A stretch of DNA of 64,000 bases from Edaphobacter dinghuensis. GTDB taxonomy: Bacteria; Acidobacteriota; Terriglobia; Terriglobales; Acidobacteriaceae. The notes below the pieces were generated by a model, which saw only the letters and a list, made by a program, of their open reading frames with translations, made no database searches and was not told the DNA's origin. The stretch is from contig NZ_BMGT01000003.1 in NCBI RefSeq assembly GCF_014640335.1, positions 603,149 through 667,148 on the forward strand, written 5' to 3'. A program made the translations under genes and the position numbers. The stretch's first letter is position 1, and every line of letters begins with the position of its first letter. Positions 17,644 to 27,492 of the stretch are shown in pieces.

Positions 17644-18007
17644 CATATAAATCGATCGGTTACGCCCTTCTGCTCCAGGCATTCGGGAGCTAAGAGCCAT
17701 TCGTTCGCGCTGCGCCTGCATCTATATGATGTCATGGTTGTCGAAGACAGCCGGAACGCTGCAGTGCACGTGATGGTAGGTGGCACAGAGATTGTTTGCG
17801 GTTATTTTGATTCACACACAGGTAGGTTGATCCACCGCCTGCTCGAATCGGATCTGCACGTTCCGCTCTTGCTTATTGACATGAGGTATCTCTCCGTAAA
17901 CCGAATCCAAACTTGAAGCCAGCGAGAATCACGTTTAGATCTCCGTTGCTCCTTACCGCGTGCTGAAACGTAGCCCGCGAAAGAATGTTTCTCCGCGAGC
18001 CATGTCT

Positions 18008-21000
18008 TTACTTCGGACCAAGCACGGTCAGTGTGAGTTGCATCGTATGCGAAATAGGCGTCGTGGAATTCGTCGAGGTTCCTGTCGCGGTGATCGTGAT
18101 CGTGCTGGTGCCAGGAGCGGCAAGCCCAGACGTATTCGAATTGTTGCTGGAACCGCAACCGGCTAGTCCAATCACTCCTAACATCCCAAGTACACTCAGA
18201 ATTCGTAGAGCGTTTAGAACTCCGTATTGTTTGCGCTTTCCAACCGGAAGGATGAGAAACAGTCCTCCAACCGGAAATAACAAGCCAGCGAGAATTCTTG
18301 AGCCGGAGGAACCCCCTTGCAGGCGATTTAGTTGACCAACTACAGGGGATGCGGAATTGGTGTTGAGCGTTAGGGTGATGTAATTCGGCACGCTGCCAGT
18401 TCCATCCACTGTGAACCCAGCGGGCGAAAAAATACAAGTGACGTTCGCAGGAAGGTTGTTGCACGAAAGCGAGACTGTTCCCAGGAAGTAGTTGATCGGC
18501 GTCAGAGAAAACGTCGTTTGCTGCGTCTGTCCGGGAGCAACCGTCACAACCTGCGGAGCTGCTGTTGCCGAGAAGTCCGGGGAGGGACCGCCACTGGTGA
18601 CTGTCAGAGTGCCAGGCGCCTCGACGAACGTATAGTTCGCCGCACCCAGGGTTCCCTGATTGATTGTGATGGGGTACGTGCCTATCGGAGATCCAGGGAC
18701 TGCCGTCGTCGTGAAGCTCGGATATCCGGCGACCGAGGAGGATGTGTCTCCATTGACAAAGCCGCTCAATGTGGCGGTAAAAGTTGGGTTAAGCACATTG
18801 TTGACTCGCGACACGCTATTGGCTGTCACAGTCAGCACGGCAGGTGAAACAACGATCTGCTGTGCGACCGGGGACGCTGCGGAGTAGATGCCCTGTCCCG
18901 GCTGACTGGCCGTTACAATTACCGTTCCTGCACCGATGATGTTTAGTATGGCACCGGAGAGGGTTGCAGGCCCGGAGACCTTGTAGTTTACCGGGAGACC
19001 TGAGGTTGAACTCGCAAAGAGGCTGACGGGGCCGACACCGTAGGTCTGTGCCGGAACCTGGGGGAAGGTAATCGTCTGCGAGGTGCCCGCAACGATGGTA
19101 AGAACACCGTTGACGAAACTGAAGGTGTAGTTGGTAGAGGCGAGGGTTCCTTGTGTAACGTCGATGGGCTGTGTTCCGACAGGCGAACTGGAGGTCGCGG
19201 GCGTCGTGAACGAGGGCGATCCAGTGAGCACAGCAGAGGTATCGCCGTTTACGAAGCCTGTATAGGTTGCCGTGAAATTGCTTGGCGTGTTGCCCTGCGC
19301 CATGGTCTGATTGGTTGCTGTAACAGTGAGCACAGCTTTGTTAACCACGAAGGACTGGGAGACCGGCGTAGCGGGAGCAAACGTGTTGTTGCCACCCTGC
19401 TGCGCCGTGACGGTGACCGGGCCCGCGCCGGTTACGGAAAGAATCGAACCGGAAATCGTCACTGGACCTGTGACGGTGTAGGTTACAGGCAATCCAGAGC
19501 TAGCGGTTGCATTAAGACTGATTGGGCCTGTTCCGTACGTTGCTCCTTGTAATGCGCCAAAGCTGATAGTTTGTGATTCACCGCCTGTGACCGTCACTGC
19601 TCCCGGCGTATAGATGAAGGTGTAATTTGCAGCGGTGAGGCTCTCTGTTGCGAACGTTACGGGATAAGCGCCAAAGCCCGAATTGGCGGTTACCGTTGTC
19701 GATAGTGTTGCCGTGCCCGAAACGACCGCCGATGTATCGCCATTCACAAAGCCAGTGATGGTATAGGCCAGAGGATTATTTGCCAGGCAGGGGCCGATCT
19801 GGCCAGCCTGACAGGAGAAGCTGTTTGCTGTGACGCTGAGCGCGGCTGGTGCTACGGTGAAGCTTTGTAAGACAGGTGTCGCGGGCTTGTAGGTGCCGTC
19901 ACCGAACTGGTATGCCGTGACGATCACCTTACCGGCACCCTTGATAGTCAAGGTGCTGCCGGAAATCGTGGCCGGACCGGCAACGGAGTAGGACACTGAA
20001 TTACCGGAACTGGCGGTAGCATTCAGAGTGATCGGAGTCGCCCCATATGTCACGTTCGGCAGCGCAGCAAATGTGATGGTGTTGGATTGTGTGCCGTTTG
20101 AAGAAGTTCCAGTGAGCGAAATGACATTGTTCCCACCTGTGGCATTGTTGGAGTCGTCAGCGATGCTCATGCTGCCTGTTGTTGTTCCCATGGCGGGAGG
20201 ATAAAAGGCGATGCCGAGCGTGCAGAAGCCTCCGGGAATGATCGTCTCGGCGCTGGTACAGTCTTCCGCACCCACCGGTTGTTGCACGAAGCCGGTGGTA
20301 GCGGTAAGTCCGGTAATGTGTAACGGCTCGGTGCTGGTGTTGGTGACAGTAACAGTCTGAGAGCCGGATGGACCGATCGCCGCGGCCGGGTAGTTGAAAG
20401 CGGTCGTTGCCGCAGTCACCTCTCGGATTGGCCCGCCGCCGAAGTTGGTCAGTATGTACATATTTCCCTGGGGGTCGAAGGCCGCCTGGACGGGGAATTC
20501 CAGTAGCGCATCGGTCGCCGGACCGTTATCGCCCTGGGTATTGCCGCTGGCCGGCTGCAAAATAACCCCGGCGATGGTGGAGATATTGCCCTGCGCATCG
20601 ATCTTTCGAACCACGTAGGCTTCCAGGTCCACGATGTAGAGATTGCCCCCGGCATCACTCACAATTCCGGTAGGATAGCCGAAGAGCGCCTGGGTGGCCG
20701 GTCCTCCGTCGCCGCAGTTGCCCGAGCTGCAGGCTTCTCCAAATGCCCCGGCAATCGTGTTGATGATGCCGGTCTTGGCGTCGATCTTGCGGATCGCATA
20801 CTGGTCGCCCAGATACAGATTCCCTTCAGGATCGACGTAGATCGCTATATCTGCCTGGGCAATAGATGCGTTGGTAGCCAGACCGCCATCCCCGCAAGAA
20901 GCGGCAGTGGTCGCGGAGGTGCAGGCGGTTCCGTTGCCGGCGACGACGGTCATGACTCCCGTAATTGCGTCCACACGCAGAACGAAGGGACTGGAAGAAC

Positions 21001-22168
21001 TGGTGAAGTAGAGATTGCCGCTATTGTCTAAAGCGATGGAACTAATCCCCGGCATCTTAGGGCTGCTGGCTGGCGCGCCTCCGAGGGCTGGGACTATCGT
21101 CGGAGTAATCTGCGAGATGAGGTCGGTCTGGTTATCGATCTTGAAGAGATGGACGCCCTCGGTGAGATAGATATTCGATGCTGCATCGACCTGTATGAAA
21201 CTGATGGAGCCGGTTCCGGCGCTGGTGGCTGGACCGGGGATACCACACGGAGGCCGACCAGTTGCGCAACCGGCGGAGACAACGTTATACGTCGTCCCAC
21301 GAACAGGATTGGAGACGCCGGGGATATTTCCGCTCCCGGAAGCGATGACCAGGACGTTGCCGTTGACATCTGTGTAGTAGATGTTGCCGTTGGGGTCCAT
21401 CGCCATAAACTCAGCCTGGAGGTTGACATTCTGGGTGGTGATAATGCCCGGCGTCAATTGGGCCTGTGGGGCTGCGGAGGTCACCTGGACAGGTACGCCG
21501 GAAGAGATTGTGCCGGTGTAGGTGCTGTCTCCGCTGTAGGAAACATAGAGAGTGCTGGCGCCCACCGGCAGAAGCAGGCCGGAGCCTGCCGAGGCGGAGT
21601 TGCTGGTAAAGCTCGCATTCCCGTTGTTGTCGAGCTTAGCCGAACCCAGGACAACCGAGCCATCCTGGAAAGTTACTGTGCCTGTCGGAACCGTCGAGCC
21701 GGAGTACGGCGCGACGTTGGCATTCAGAGTGAGCGCCGTGCCCTGAGCGACAGTGGATCCCGGCGTTGTGAGCGTCACCACGGGCACAGGCGTGGATGAG
21801 ACCACGAGTGTGTGGACATACGACGCACTCGGCGCGTTGTTGCTGTCGCCTCCGTAGGCGGCATAGATGGAGTAGGTTCCCGGCGCGAGATTGGAAGCTG
21901 TGAATGTCGCCGTGTTGTCCGTGAGCAAAGCCGTCCCCAGGGTTGTTGTACCGTTCATGAAGGTCACCGTCCCCGTGGGCGGCGTGGCGTTCGCCGACAT
22001 AACGGTCGCAGTCAGGGTGACAGGCTCGCCCGCGTTGGCCAGCAAGGTGCTTGGAGCAAGCGCGGTGTTCGTGGCCTGCTGTTGCGCGTAAGCGGGAAGA
22101 CATGCCAGAAGAATGCCGAAGAGAAAGAACATCCTGAGCTTGGACGATGAAACGGTACGGCGTGTCAT
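18008..22168 (-). CDS. Giant secreted Ig-like / NHL / MBG repeat protein
   Basis: The start at 22168 has AGAGGT 6 bases upstream; a start at 22195 adds nine residues. A signal peptide ends near AYAQ. Two bacterial Ig-like domains follow (PPTGTVTFMNGTTTLG, VPTGTVTFQDGSVVLG), then about 370 residues of NHL-type propeller (GNLYFTSSSSP, GNLYLGDQYAIRKID, GNISTIAGV). Next come three tandem MBG-type units with the phrase GFVNGDTSAV and YGxGPISLNATASSG, each about 160 residues. The C-terminal 100 residues hold two hydrophobic segments (ILAGLLFPVGGLFLILPV and LSVLGMLGVIGLAGC) and a Ser/Thr-rich tail, a common membrane-retention end in Acidobacteriota. The likely role is a cell-surface adhesin or scaffold. 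It closes the minus-strand cluster headed by the fused sigma factor. Confidence 0.85.
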   Translation of the reverse strand: MTRRTVSSSKLRMFFLFGILLACLPAYAQQQATNTALAPSTLLANAGEPVTLTATVMSANATPPTGTVTFMNGTTTLGTALLTDNTATFTASNLAPGTYSIYAAYGGDSNNAPSASYVHTLVVSSTPVPVVTLTTPGSTVAQGTALTLNANVAPYSGSTVPTGTVTFQDGSVVLGSAKLDNNGNASFTSNSASAGSGLLLPVGASTLYVSYSGDSTYTGTISSGVPVQVTSAAPQAQLTPGIITTQNVNLQAEFMAMDPNGNIYYTDVNGNVLVIASGSGNIPGVSNPVRGTTYNVVSAGCATGRPPCGIPGPATSAGTGSISFIQVDAASNIYLTEGVHLFKIDNQTDLISQITPTIVPALGGAPASSPKMPGISSIALDNSGNLYFTSSSSPFVLRVDAITGVMTVVAGNGTACTSATTAASCGDGGLATNASIAQADIAIYVDPEGNLYLGDQYAIRKIDAKTGIINTIAGAFGEACSSGNCGDGGPATQALFGYPTGIVSDAGGNLYIVDLEAYVVRKIDAQGNISTIAGVILQPASGNTQGDNGPATDALLEFPVQAAFDPQGNMYILTNFGGGPIREVTAATTAFNYPAAAIGPSGSQTVTVTNTSTEPLHITGLTATTGFVQQPVGAEDCTSAETIIPGGFCTLGIAFYPPAMGTTTGSMSIADDSNNATGGNNVISLTGTSSNGTQSNTITFAALPNVTYGATPITLNATASSGNSVSYSVAGPATISGSTLTIKGAGKVIVTAYQFGDGTYKPATPVLQSFTVAPAALSVTANSFSCQAGQIGPCLANNPLAYTITGFVNGDTSAVVSGTATLSTTVTANSGFGAYPVTFATESLTAANYTFIYTPGAVTVTGGESQTISFGALQGATYGTGPISLNATASSGLPVTYTVTGPVTISGSILSVTGAGPVTVTAQQGGNNTFAPATPVSQSFVVNKAVLTVTATNQTMAQGNTPSNFTATYTGFVNGDTSAVLTGSPSFTTPATSSSPVGTQPIDVTQGTLASTNYTFSFVNGVLTIVAGTSQTITFPQVPAQTYGVGPVSLFASSTSGLPVNYKVSGPATLSGAILNIIGAGTVIVTASQPGQGIYSAASPVAQQIVVSPAVLTVTANSVSRVNNVLNPTFTATLSGFVNGDTSSSVAGYPSFTTTAVPGSPIGTYPITINQGTLGAANYTFVEAPGTLTVTSGGPSPDFSATAAPQVVTVAPGQTQQTTFSLTPINYFLGTVSLSCNNLPANVTCIFSPAGFTVDGTGSVPNYITLTLNTNSASPVVGQLNRLQGGSSGSRILAGLLFPVGGLFLILPVGKRKQYGVLNALRILSVLGMLGVIGLAGCGSSNNSNTSGLAAPGTSTITITATGTSTNSTTPISHTMQLTLTVLGPK

Positions 22169-22245
22169 AAAGTACCTCTTGGAGTGGCTTGGCATATCGC
22201 GGTCTCTCTTGGAACAAAAAGAATCGTTATGAAATCAGGTCCAGA

Positions 22246-23532
22246 TCACTGCTGGTACAGCAGAAATTGCATGGTGGTGGTCCCGAATGTGCTGACAGGA
22301 TTCAGCACCGTAATGAACAGGACATACTTGCCCCCTGGATTGCCGGCAACAGCGGCGGCCGAGAAGGTACAGATTGGATTTCCGGCTGCGCTCTTACCGC
22401 CGTAGGGCGTATTCACGCATTTAGCATTAGGATCGGAGAAGGTGACAGTCGCCGAGGGATAAAGCCCATTGTGATTGGGGTCCTGTTTACCGAGCGTGAC
22501 TGCGATATCGGTACTGGGCGTTTTCGTCGGGTCTCCTAACGGATAGACTCCTCCCACCAACTGCGTCTGACTGGCATTGCTGCCGGAGAAGGATGCTGGC
22601 TGAAGTCCAACCCGAATGGGATTCGGCAACTGAGGCGTGTCCGCGGCATAGTCGTACTCAAAGCCTGCGTAGTTCGCGGCCATCAATGCTCCGGTGTCGA
22701 GCGGGCTGTCGGGTTGGAGCACGCCCACGAGAGGAGCCAGTGTTATGTTGCTACCCACGATGTTGCTCTCGCCCCGGTTCATCACGAAGTAGCCATTTGG
22801 GCTCACACCAATTGTGTAGGAGAGGGGTTGTCCCGCAAGCGTTGCAGGGACGGAGGTTTCATAACCTCCTGCTGTCTGCGTACATGCGCCCGCATTCAAT
22901 GCAACAGGTTTTGTGTCCGTCCCATCGATCCGCAGCAGGTCGAAATTCGAAAATGTCCAGCCACTCTGAGCTGCATTGACGGTAACGAAGCCGTACCCTG
23001 CTGTTCCCAGGGTGTCGTCGCCAAGCTGAATCAACTGAAATGTGTGGTTGCTGAAGGTCTGACATCCATCGCTCTCCGCGAATACAGCCGGGGCCTGGCC
23101 GCCGTAAGCACTGGGGCTTGAGAGGCTGTCGAATTCGAGAGCTACCGTATCTCCGGGCACCTCCACCGCATAGATCGGTGAGATAAAACTCGACGGGTAA
23201 TTCGTATAGGTCGGGCTGAGTAGTTGAAATTGTCCGGCCTTCGATATCCCTCCTATATAGTTAATGGGGGAAGAACCTAGATAGCCTTCGTCGAGAAGGT
23301 TGAAATAATTGGTCGTGTGATCGATACGCATATTCAGAACCCCTCCGAATGGACCTACGAGCGGTTCTGCGCCGATATAGTTGTTTACCTGGGCCGACGT
23401 CGGGATCGACGTATTGTTGTTGCCGGTTCCCGCACATCCAGCCAAGCTCGCGCAGAGCAATAGGCCGACGCCTGTGGTCTTGCAAATGGAGTAAATACCC
23501 CTCGCTCGCATTTTCATCTCTATCCAAATCAT
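22246..23532 (-). CDS. Lipoprotein of unknown function
   Basis: The protein has 428 residues and a lipoprotein signal (GLLLCASLAGC, modified Cys near residue 33). I do not recognise the rest. It is rich in small polar residues with repeated beta-strand-like patterns (FGGVLNMRIDHTTNYFNLLD, GYGFVTVNAAQSGWTF, ATVTFSDPNAKC) and looks like an all-beta extracytoplasmic protein. It stands 57 bases after the TBDR gene and 77 bases before the Ig/NHL gene on the same strand, so it is probably a surface partner in that cluster. ATGs at 23517 and 23511 are alternative starts. Confidence 0.75.
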   Translation of the reverse strand: MIWIEMKMRARGIYSICKTTGVGLLLCASLAGCAGTGNNNTSIPTSAQVNNYIGAEPLVGPFGGVLNMRIDHTTNYFNLLDEGYLGSSPINYIGGISKAGQFQLLSPTYTNYPSSFISPIYAVEVPGDTVALEFDSLSSPSAYGGQAPAVFAESDGCQTFSNHTFQLIQLGDDTLGTAGYGFVTVNAAQSGWTFSNFDLLRIDGTDTKPVALNAGACTQTAGGYETSVPATLAGQPLSYTIGVSPNGYFVMNRGESNIVGSNITLAPLVGVLQPDSPLDTGALMAANYAGFEYDYAADTPQLPNPIRVGLQPASFSGSNASQTQLVGGVYPLGDPTKTPSTDIAVTLGKQDPNHNGLYPSATVTFSDPNAKCVNTPYGGKSAAGNPICTFSAAAVAGNPGGKYVLFITVLNPVSTFGTTTMQFLLYQQ

Positions 23533-23589
23533 TCCTGCATCTCCGGATCTTGTTGTTCATATCTCTGCCGCGTCCGATTCAGTGAACGC

Positions 23590-26500
23590 CTAGAACGCCA
23601 ACCGCATGCCGAACTGGATGGTTCGCGGTCGATGCGCGTCCACCGGATGCAGAAATGAGCTGCCTACAAGACAGCCTTGATCAGTTGTTCCATTGCCGGG
23701 ATCGCCGGCAGAGTAGTTGTAAGAGGAGCCTTCTGGCGCGTAGCAACTGTTCGTGTTATTCGGTTGGTTCCCGAGGACCGGATCGTAGATGCGGAACTGT
23801 GTATGGTTGAACACGTTGAAAGCTTCCGCACGAAATTCCAGGGAGCGGGTGTTACCGAGCGGAAAGTGTTTATCGAGCGCAGCGTCGAAGTTCCATCGCT
23901 GAGGATTATTGAGCGAGTTGCGCCCTGCATTCCCGAATGTCAGGCCGCGCGGTGCGGCAAATGCACCGGGGTTCAAGAGTAATGGGCCAAAGTTCTTCGC
24001 TGTATTTTCAAGCGAAGGATGATGCCCATGCGGGTCGCCGACCAGGTCGGGATATGACCCGATGCCGACTCCATTGAAGACGCCGGCGTTGTCCTGTGAA
24101 CTGACGCCGTTGGCGCTGCCGCCATTCAGCACGGTGAACGGAATCCCCGTTTCAAATTGCGTGAGACCTGACAACTGCCAGTGATCTAGGAGGATGGCCC
24201 ACACATGGGAACGGAGAAAGTTACCTGGTGCTGGATTGACAGCTTTGCTTTCAGGGTCGGGATCGCTCGAGATATTGCTCAGGAAATGCTGCAGGGTGCT
24301 ACGGACGGGTATGTCATACAAGTAGCTGATGTGCAGCAGTTGGCGTTGATCGAAGTTTGAGCTGGCGCGGTTCGACTTCACATCATAGGAGTTCACGAAT
24401 GTGGTATCGGAACGGTCGGAAGCGTCGTCAATCGAGTGGCTGTATGTATAGGCCACACCCAGCGTCAAAGGACCGCTAATATGGCGCACCGTTGCCTGAA
24501 ACGAGTGGTAACTGGCATTTGCAGCGTTTTCCAGGGAATATATCTGTCCCAGGCCAGGTGCAAACGTTCGAAGAGCGCTGGGATTGGTAACCCCACCTGC
24601 ACCATAGCCATAACAGGCAGTCTCGAGATTTACATAGGAGGGATCTCCTGGTTTGACCAGAGCCCCTCCCGGCAGGTTGTACACGCGGCTGAGGTCAAAG
24701 CCACCACCAGGCTTGAGATACGACTGGCAGGTACGTGTCAGCAGCGGTTGGTGAGGGCCAAAGAGATTGATCTGGCTCGGAGTCGGAATCAACTGATTGA
24801 GCTGGCGGACCAGTGTGAGGTGTGTTCCTTTAGATCCGATATAACCGAAAGAGGCAAGGGTGTTCGTGGGTAGCTGCTGCTCCACGCTGAGACTCCACTG
24901 CTGCACATACGACCACACGGCGTGTGTGGGAATGGAGGTAACGTTGAGAGGAAAGGAGTGCTGGCCGAGGTGACAATCGGCACCACAGGTTCCGTCGTAG
25001 GTATAAGTCGCGGGATTTAGCTGCTCCATGCTCAGAACCATCGGAGCGCTACCCTCAAGAGACCCGGTATTCGCCTCGTTGGCCGTTCCATGTTCGAAGA
25101 AAATCCCGTAACCGGCTCGAACGGCGGTCTTGCCGTCACCACGCGGGTCCCACGCCACTCCCACGCGTGGTGCGGGGTTCCAAAGATGCCCGGTCATGCA
25201 TCCTTCTGGCACGCCATTCAGTCCGCATTGCATGAGTCCGTTCAAGAGCACCGGACTGACGCTGCCGTCTTTCTGGTAGATGGGCACGGCGCTCTGTGTA
25301 CTTGTGTCAATCAGGTACCCTTGTACCGGATCGACTGCAACTGACTCGGAAATAGCCCGGCTATATTGAGAGGCTACCCAGTTGTATGCGTTGTGATTCT
25401 TCTCGCGATACGTGCCGAATAGGCTAAGACGAACACCGGCATTTACCGTCAACCGAGAGTTAACCTTCCAATCATCCTGTATATAGGGCTCAACGATCTG
25501 ATAGCGTTGGTAGTATTTTCCTTGCGCGCTGTCCTGCTGAAAGGCTCTTGGACCAGGCTGTTCGCCACCGCCATATGTGAGAAAATCTGCGAAAGCATTT
25601 CCCGTGGTAAACGCTGATTGCTGGTTACTGAAGGTAAGGAGTCCCTGCACGTCGCCGGTAGCGGCCCCAATTGGACCATTGACTTGGTTCCGTTGAAAAA
25701 GTACCCATTGAGCGCCGAACTGCACATTGTGTTTGCCCAGAGACTTTGTGATGTTGTCGCTGAAGGCGTAATCGGGATTGGAATGGGTCCAAGGCATATA
25801 GCCCGAATCGACTGCAAAACCATAGCCCCCGTATTCGGCATTCGTCCCTTGGATAGCGATACCGGGAATCTTGCCACCGAACCCGTTGTCGAAGATACGC
25901 GGCATGACGACGTTCGAAGTACCTGTGGGAGTATCGAGTGACGGCGGTCGAGCAATCGAGACGAAATTTCCGGGGACGTCCGTGAACGTGAGAGGAGCAT
26001 TTGTATAGCTCACATTGAAGCTGTTGAGCAGCGTTGGCGATATTGTGGATATCCACTGCGCGACCATGCTCAGGCCAGGGCCATGCACGCGGTTCTGGAT
26101 GGTTGGAAAACTATTCTGGACATATCCGTACTGAGGAACCGGAGTGGTACTGCTGTATTCGTCGTGGATATAGCGGAAGCTGACCTGATTCGTGGCATTG
26201 ATCGCATGATCGATGCGGAAGAGCTCCTCACGCCAATAAGTTGGAAGCTCCACTTCGGCGTTGTAACAAGAGCCGATGCTTGAGTTGCAGCCGCTCGTCG
26301 CGGTCGGGTTTGGGATGATTCCGGTAGACAGGATTGTGCGGGCGAGCGGAGAGATGTACTGTTGTGGGATCTGAGCGAATAGATTTGAAGTTGGGCAGTC
26401 CGGATAGGCTGCTCGGCTGAACCCGGCCAAGGGCGATGTCGTATAAGGACACACATCGCTGAAGTCCCCATTGCGCTCGGCGAGTGACGGGACACCCTGC

Positions 26501-27480
26501 CGGTAAGCATAGGGATCTTTTTCCAGTCGTGCCTCTTCGGAGAAGAAGAAGTGGGTCTTGCCTTTCGCATCATAAAGGTGAGGAATCGAAAGCGGGCCGC
26601 CAATCGTTCCACCGAGATCGTTGCGACGATACAGTGGCGCGCCATTCGTCACGTCGAAATAACCCTTCGCATTAAAGGCCTCATTGCGAATGAACTCGTA
26701 CAAGCTGCCGTGATATTGATCCGTGCCAGATTTCGTTGTGATAAGCGAAACGCCGTCACCTGTGCTCGCATACTGCGCACCATAGTTCGACGTGAGCACC
26801 TTTACTTCCTCGATCGCGTCGATGCTGGGCGTAACGATCAGAGAGGTGTGGTCCTTATTGATGCCGACGTTCAACGTCTCAGAGCCATCGACCAGAAAAC
26901 TGTTGTACTCGGTACGGCCTCCATTCACGCTGTATGACACGCTCCCGGCCAACCCCACGCGAGCTTCATCCTGTTGTGTCTGGTTGCTGACTCCCGGAGC
27001 CAAGGCAATCAACTGTGTGTAGTTGCGGCCATTCAACTGGAGGCCGGCGACTTCCTTATTGGTGATCGTCCCGCTTATCTCGGCATTGTCGGTGTGGACC
27101 TGCGTTATCTCGTTGCCCGCATTGACCTGCACGCTAGTTTGCTCTGAGGCGAGGCCGAGTTGCACGTTAAGTACATGGGCCTCACCCGCAACAAGCGTCA
27201 AATTGTTCGTAACGCGAGGGGCAAACCCTGGTGCCGATACCTCGATGCGATAGTGACCCGCCGGAAGGTATGGAGCAACGAAGTTGCCGCCAGCGTCCGT
27301 CTTTGTGTCGACGTGATTGCCATAGTCGAGGTTATAGAGATGCACCTCTGCGTTCGGAATCGCAGCTCCTTGAGGATCGGTAACCTGGCCCGAGTAGCGA
27401 GCCGTCTGGGCAAAGGCCCCCAGAGGCATGGCAAGGATGAAGAGCGCAAATATCTGGAATCGAGCGATCAATCGAAACAT
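23590..27480 (-). CDS. TonB-dependent receptor, Oar-like
   Basis: The protein has 1296 residues. The signal peptide ends near residue 25 (GAFAQ). The CarboxypepD_reg-like domain covers about residues 27-115 (YSGQVTDPQGAAIPNAEVHL, FVAPYLPAGHYRIEV). The plug includes LNGRNYTQLIALAPGVS and VSLITTKSGTDQYHG, and the barrel ends with FGMRLAF. There is no STN domain. The gene begins 12 bases after the stop of the sigma/anti-sigma fusion gene, so they are surely co-transcribed. That resembles FecIR-FecA type cell-surface signalling, although this receptor lacks the domain that FecA uses to contact FecR. Confidence 0.93.
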   Translation of the reverse strand: MFRLIARFQIFALFILAMPLGAFAQTARYSGQVTDPQGAAIPNAEVHLYNLDYGNHVDTKTDAGGNFVAPYLPAGHYRIEVSAPGFAPRVTNNLTLVAGEAHVLNVQLGLASEQTSVQVNAGNEITQVHTDNAEISGTITNKEVAGLQLNGRNYTQLIALAPGVSNQTQQDEARVGLAGSVSYSVNGGRTEYNSFLVDGSETLNVGINKDHTSLIVTPSIDAIEEVKVLTSNYGAQYASTGDGVSLITTKSGTDQYHGSLYEFIRNEAFNAKGYFDVTNGAPLYRRNDLGGTIGGPLSIPHLYDAKGKTHFFFSEEARLEKDPYAYRQGVPSLAERNGDFSDVCPYTTSPLAGFSRAAYPDCPTSNLFAQIPQQYISPLARTILSTGIIPNPTATSGCNSSIGSCYNAEVELPTYWREELFRIDHAINATNQVSFRYIHDEYSSTTPVPQYGYVQNSFPTIQNRVHGPGLSMVAQWISTISPTLLNSFNVSYTNAPLTFTDVPGNFVSIARPPSLDTPTGTSNVVMPRIFDNGFGGKIPGIAIQGTNAEYGGYGFAVDSGYMPWTHSNPDYAFSDNITKSLGKHNVQFGAQWVLFQRNQVNGPIGAATGDVQGLLTFSNQQSAFTTGNAFADFLTYGGGEQPGPRAFQQDSAQGKYYQRYQIVEPYIQDDWKVNSRLTVNAGVRLSLFGTYREKNHNAYNWVASQYSRAISESVAVDPVQGYLIDTSTQSAVPIYQKDGSVSPVLLNGLMQCGLNGVPEGCMTGHLWNPAPRVGVAWDPRGDGKTAVRAGYGIFFEHGTANEANTGSLEGSAPMVLSMEQLNPATYTYDGTCGADCHLGQHSFPLNVTSIPTHAVWSYVQQWSLSVEQQLPTNTLASFGYIGSKGTHLTLVRQLNQLIPTPSQINLFGPHQPLLTRTCQSYLKPGGGFDLSRVYNLPGGALVKPGDPSYVNLETACYGYGAGGVTNPSALRTFAPGLGQIYSLENAANASYHSFQATVRHISGPLTLGVAYTYSHSIDDASDRSDTTFVNSYDVKSNRASSNFDQRQLLHISYLYDIPVRSTLQHFLSNISSDPDPESKAVNPAPGNFLRSHVWAILLDHWQLSGLTQFETGIPFTVLNGGSANGVSSQDNAGVFNGVGIGSYPDLVGDPHGHHPSLENTAKNFGPLLLNPGAFAAPRGLTFGNAGRNSLNNPQRWNFDAALDKHFPLGNTRSLEFRAEAFNVFNHTQFRIYDPVLGNQPNNTNSCYAPEGSSYNYSAGDPGNGTTDQGCLVGSSFLHPVDAHRPRTIQFGMRLAF

Positions 27481-27492
27481 GCTGAGTTGGTC

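Noticed and set aside
17353..17786. Two overlapping minus-strand frames of 122 and 94 codons
   Set aside because: They contain the well-known false peptides that arise from reading tRNA 3' ends backwards (QQDSNLRLPA, SRIRTYD). They only confirm the tRNA half at 17601-17643.
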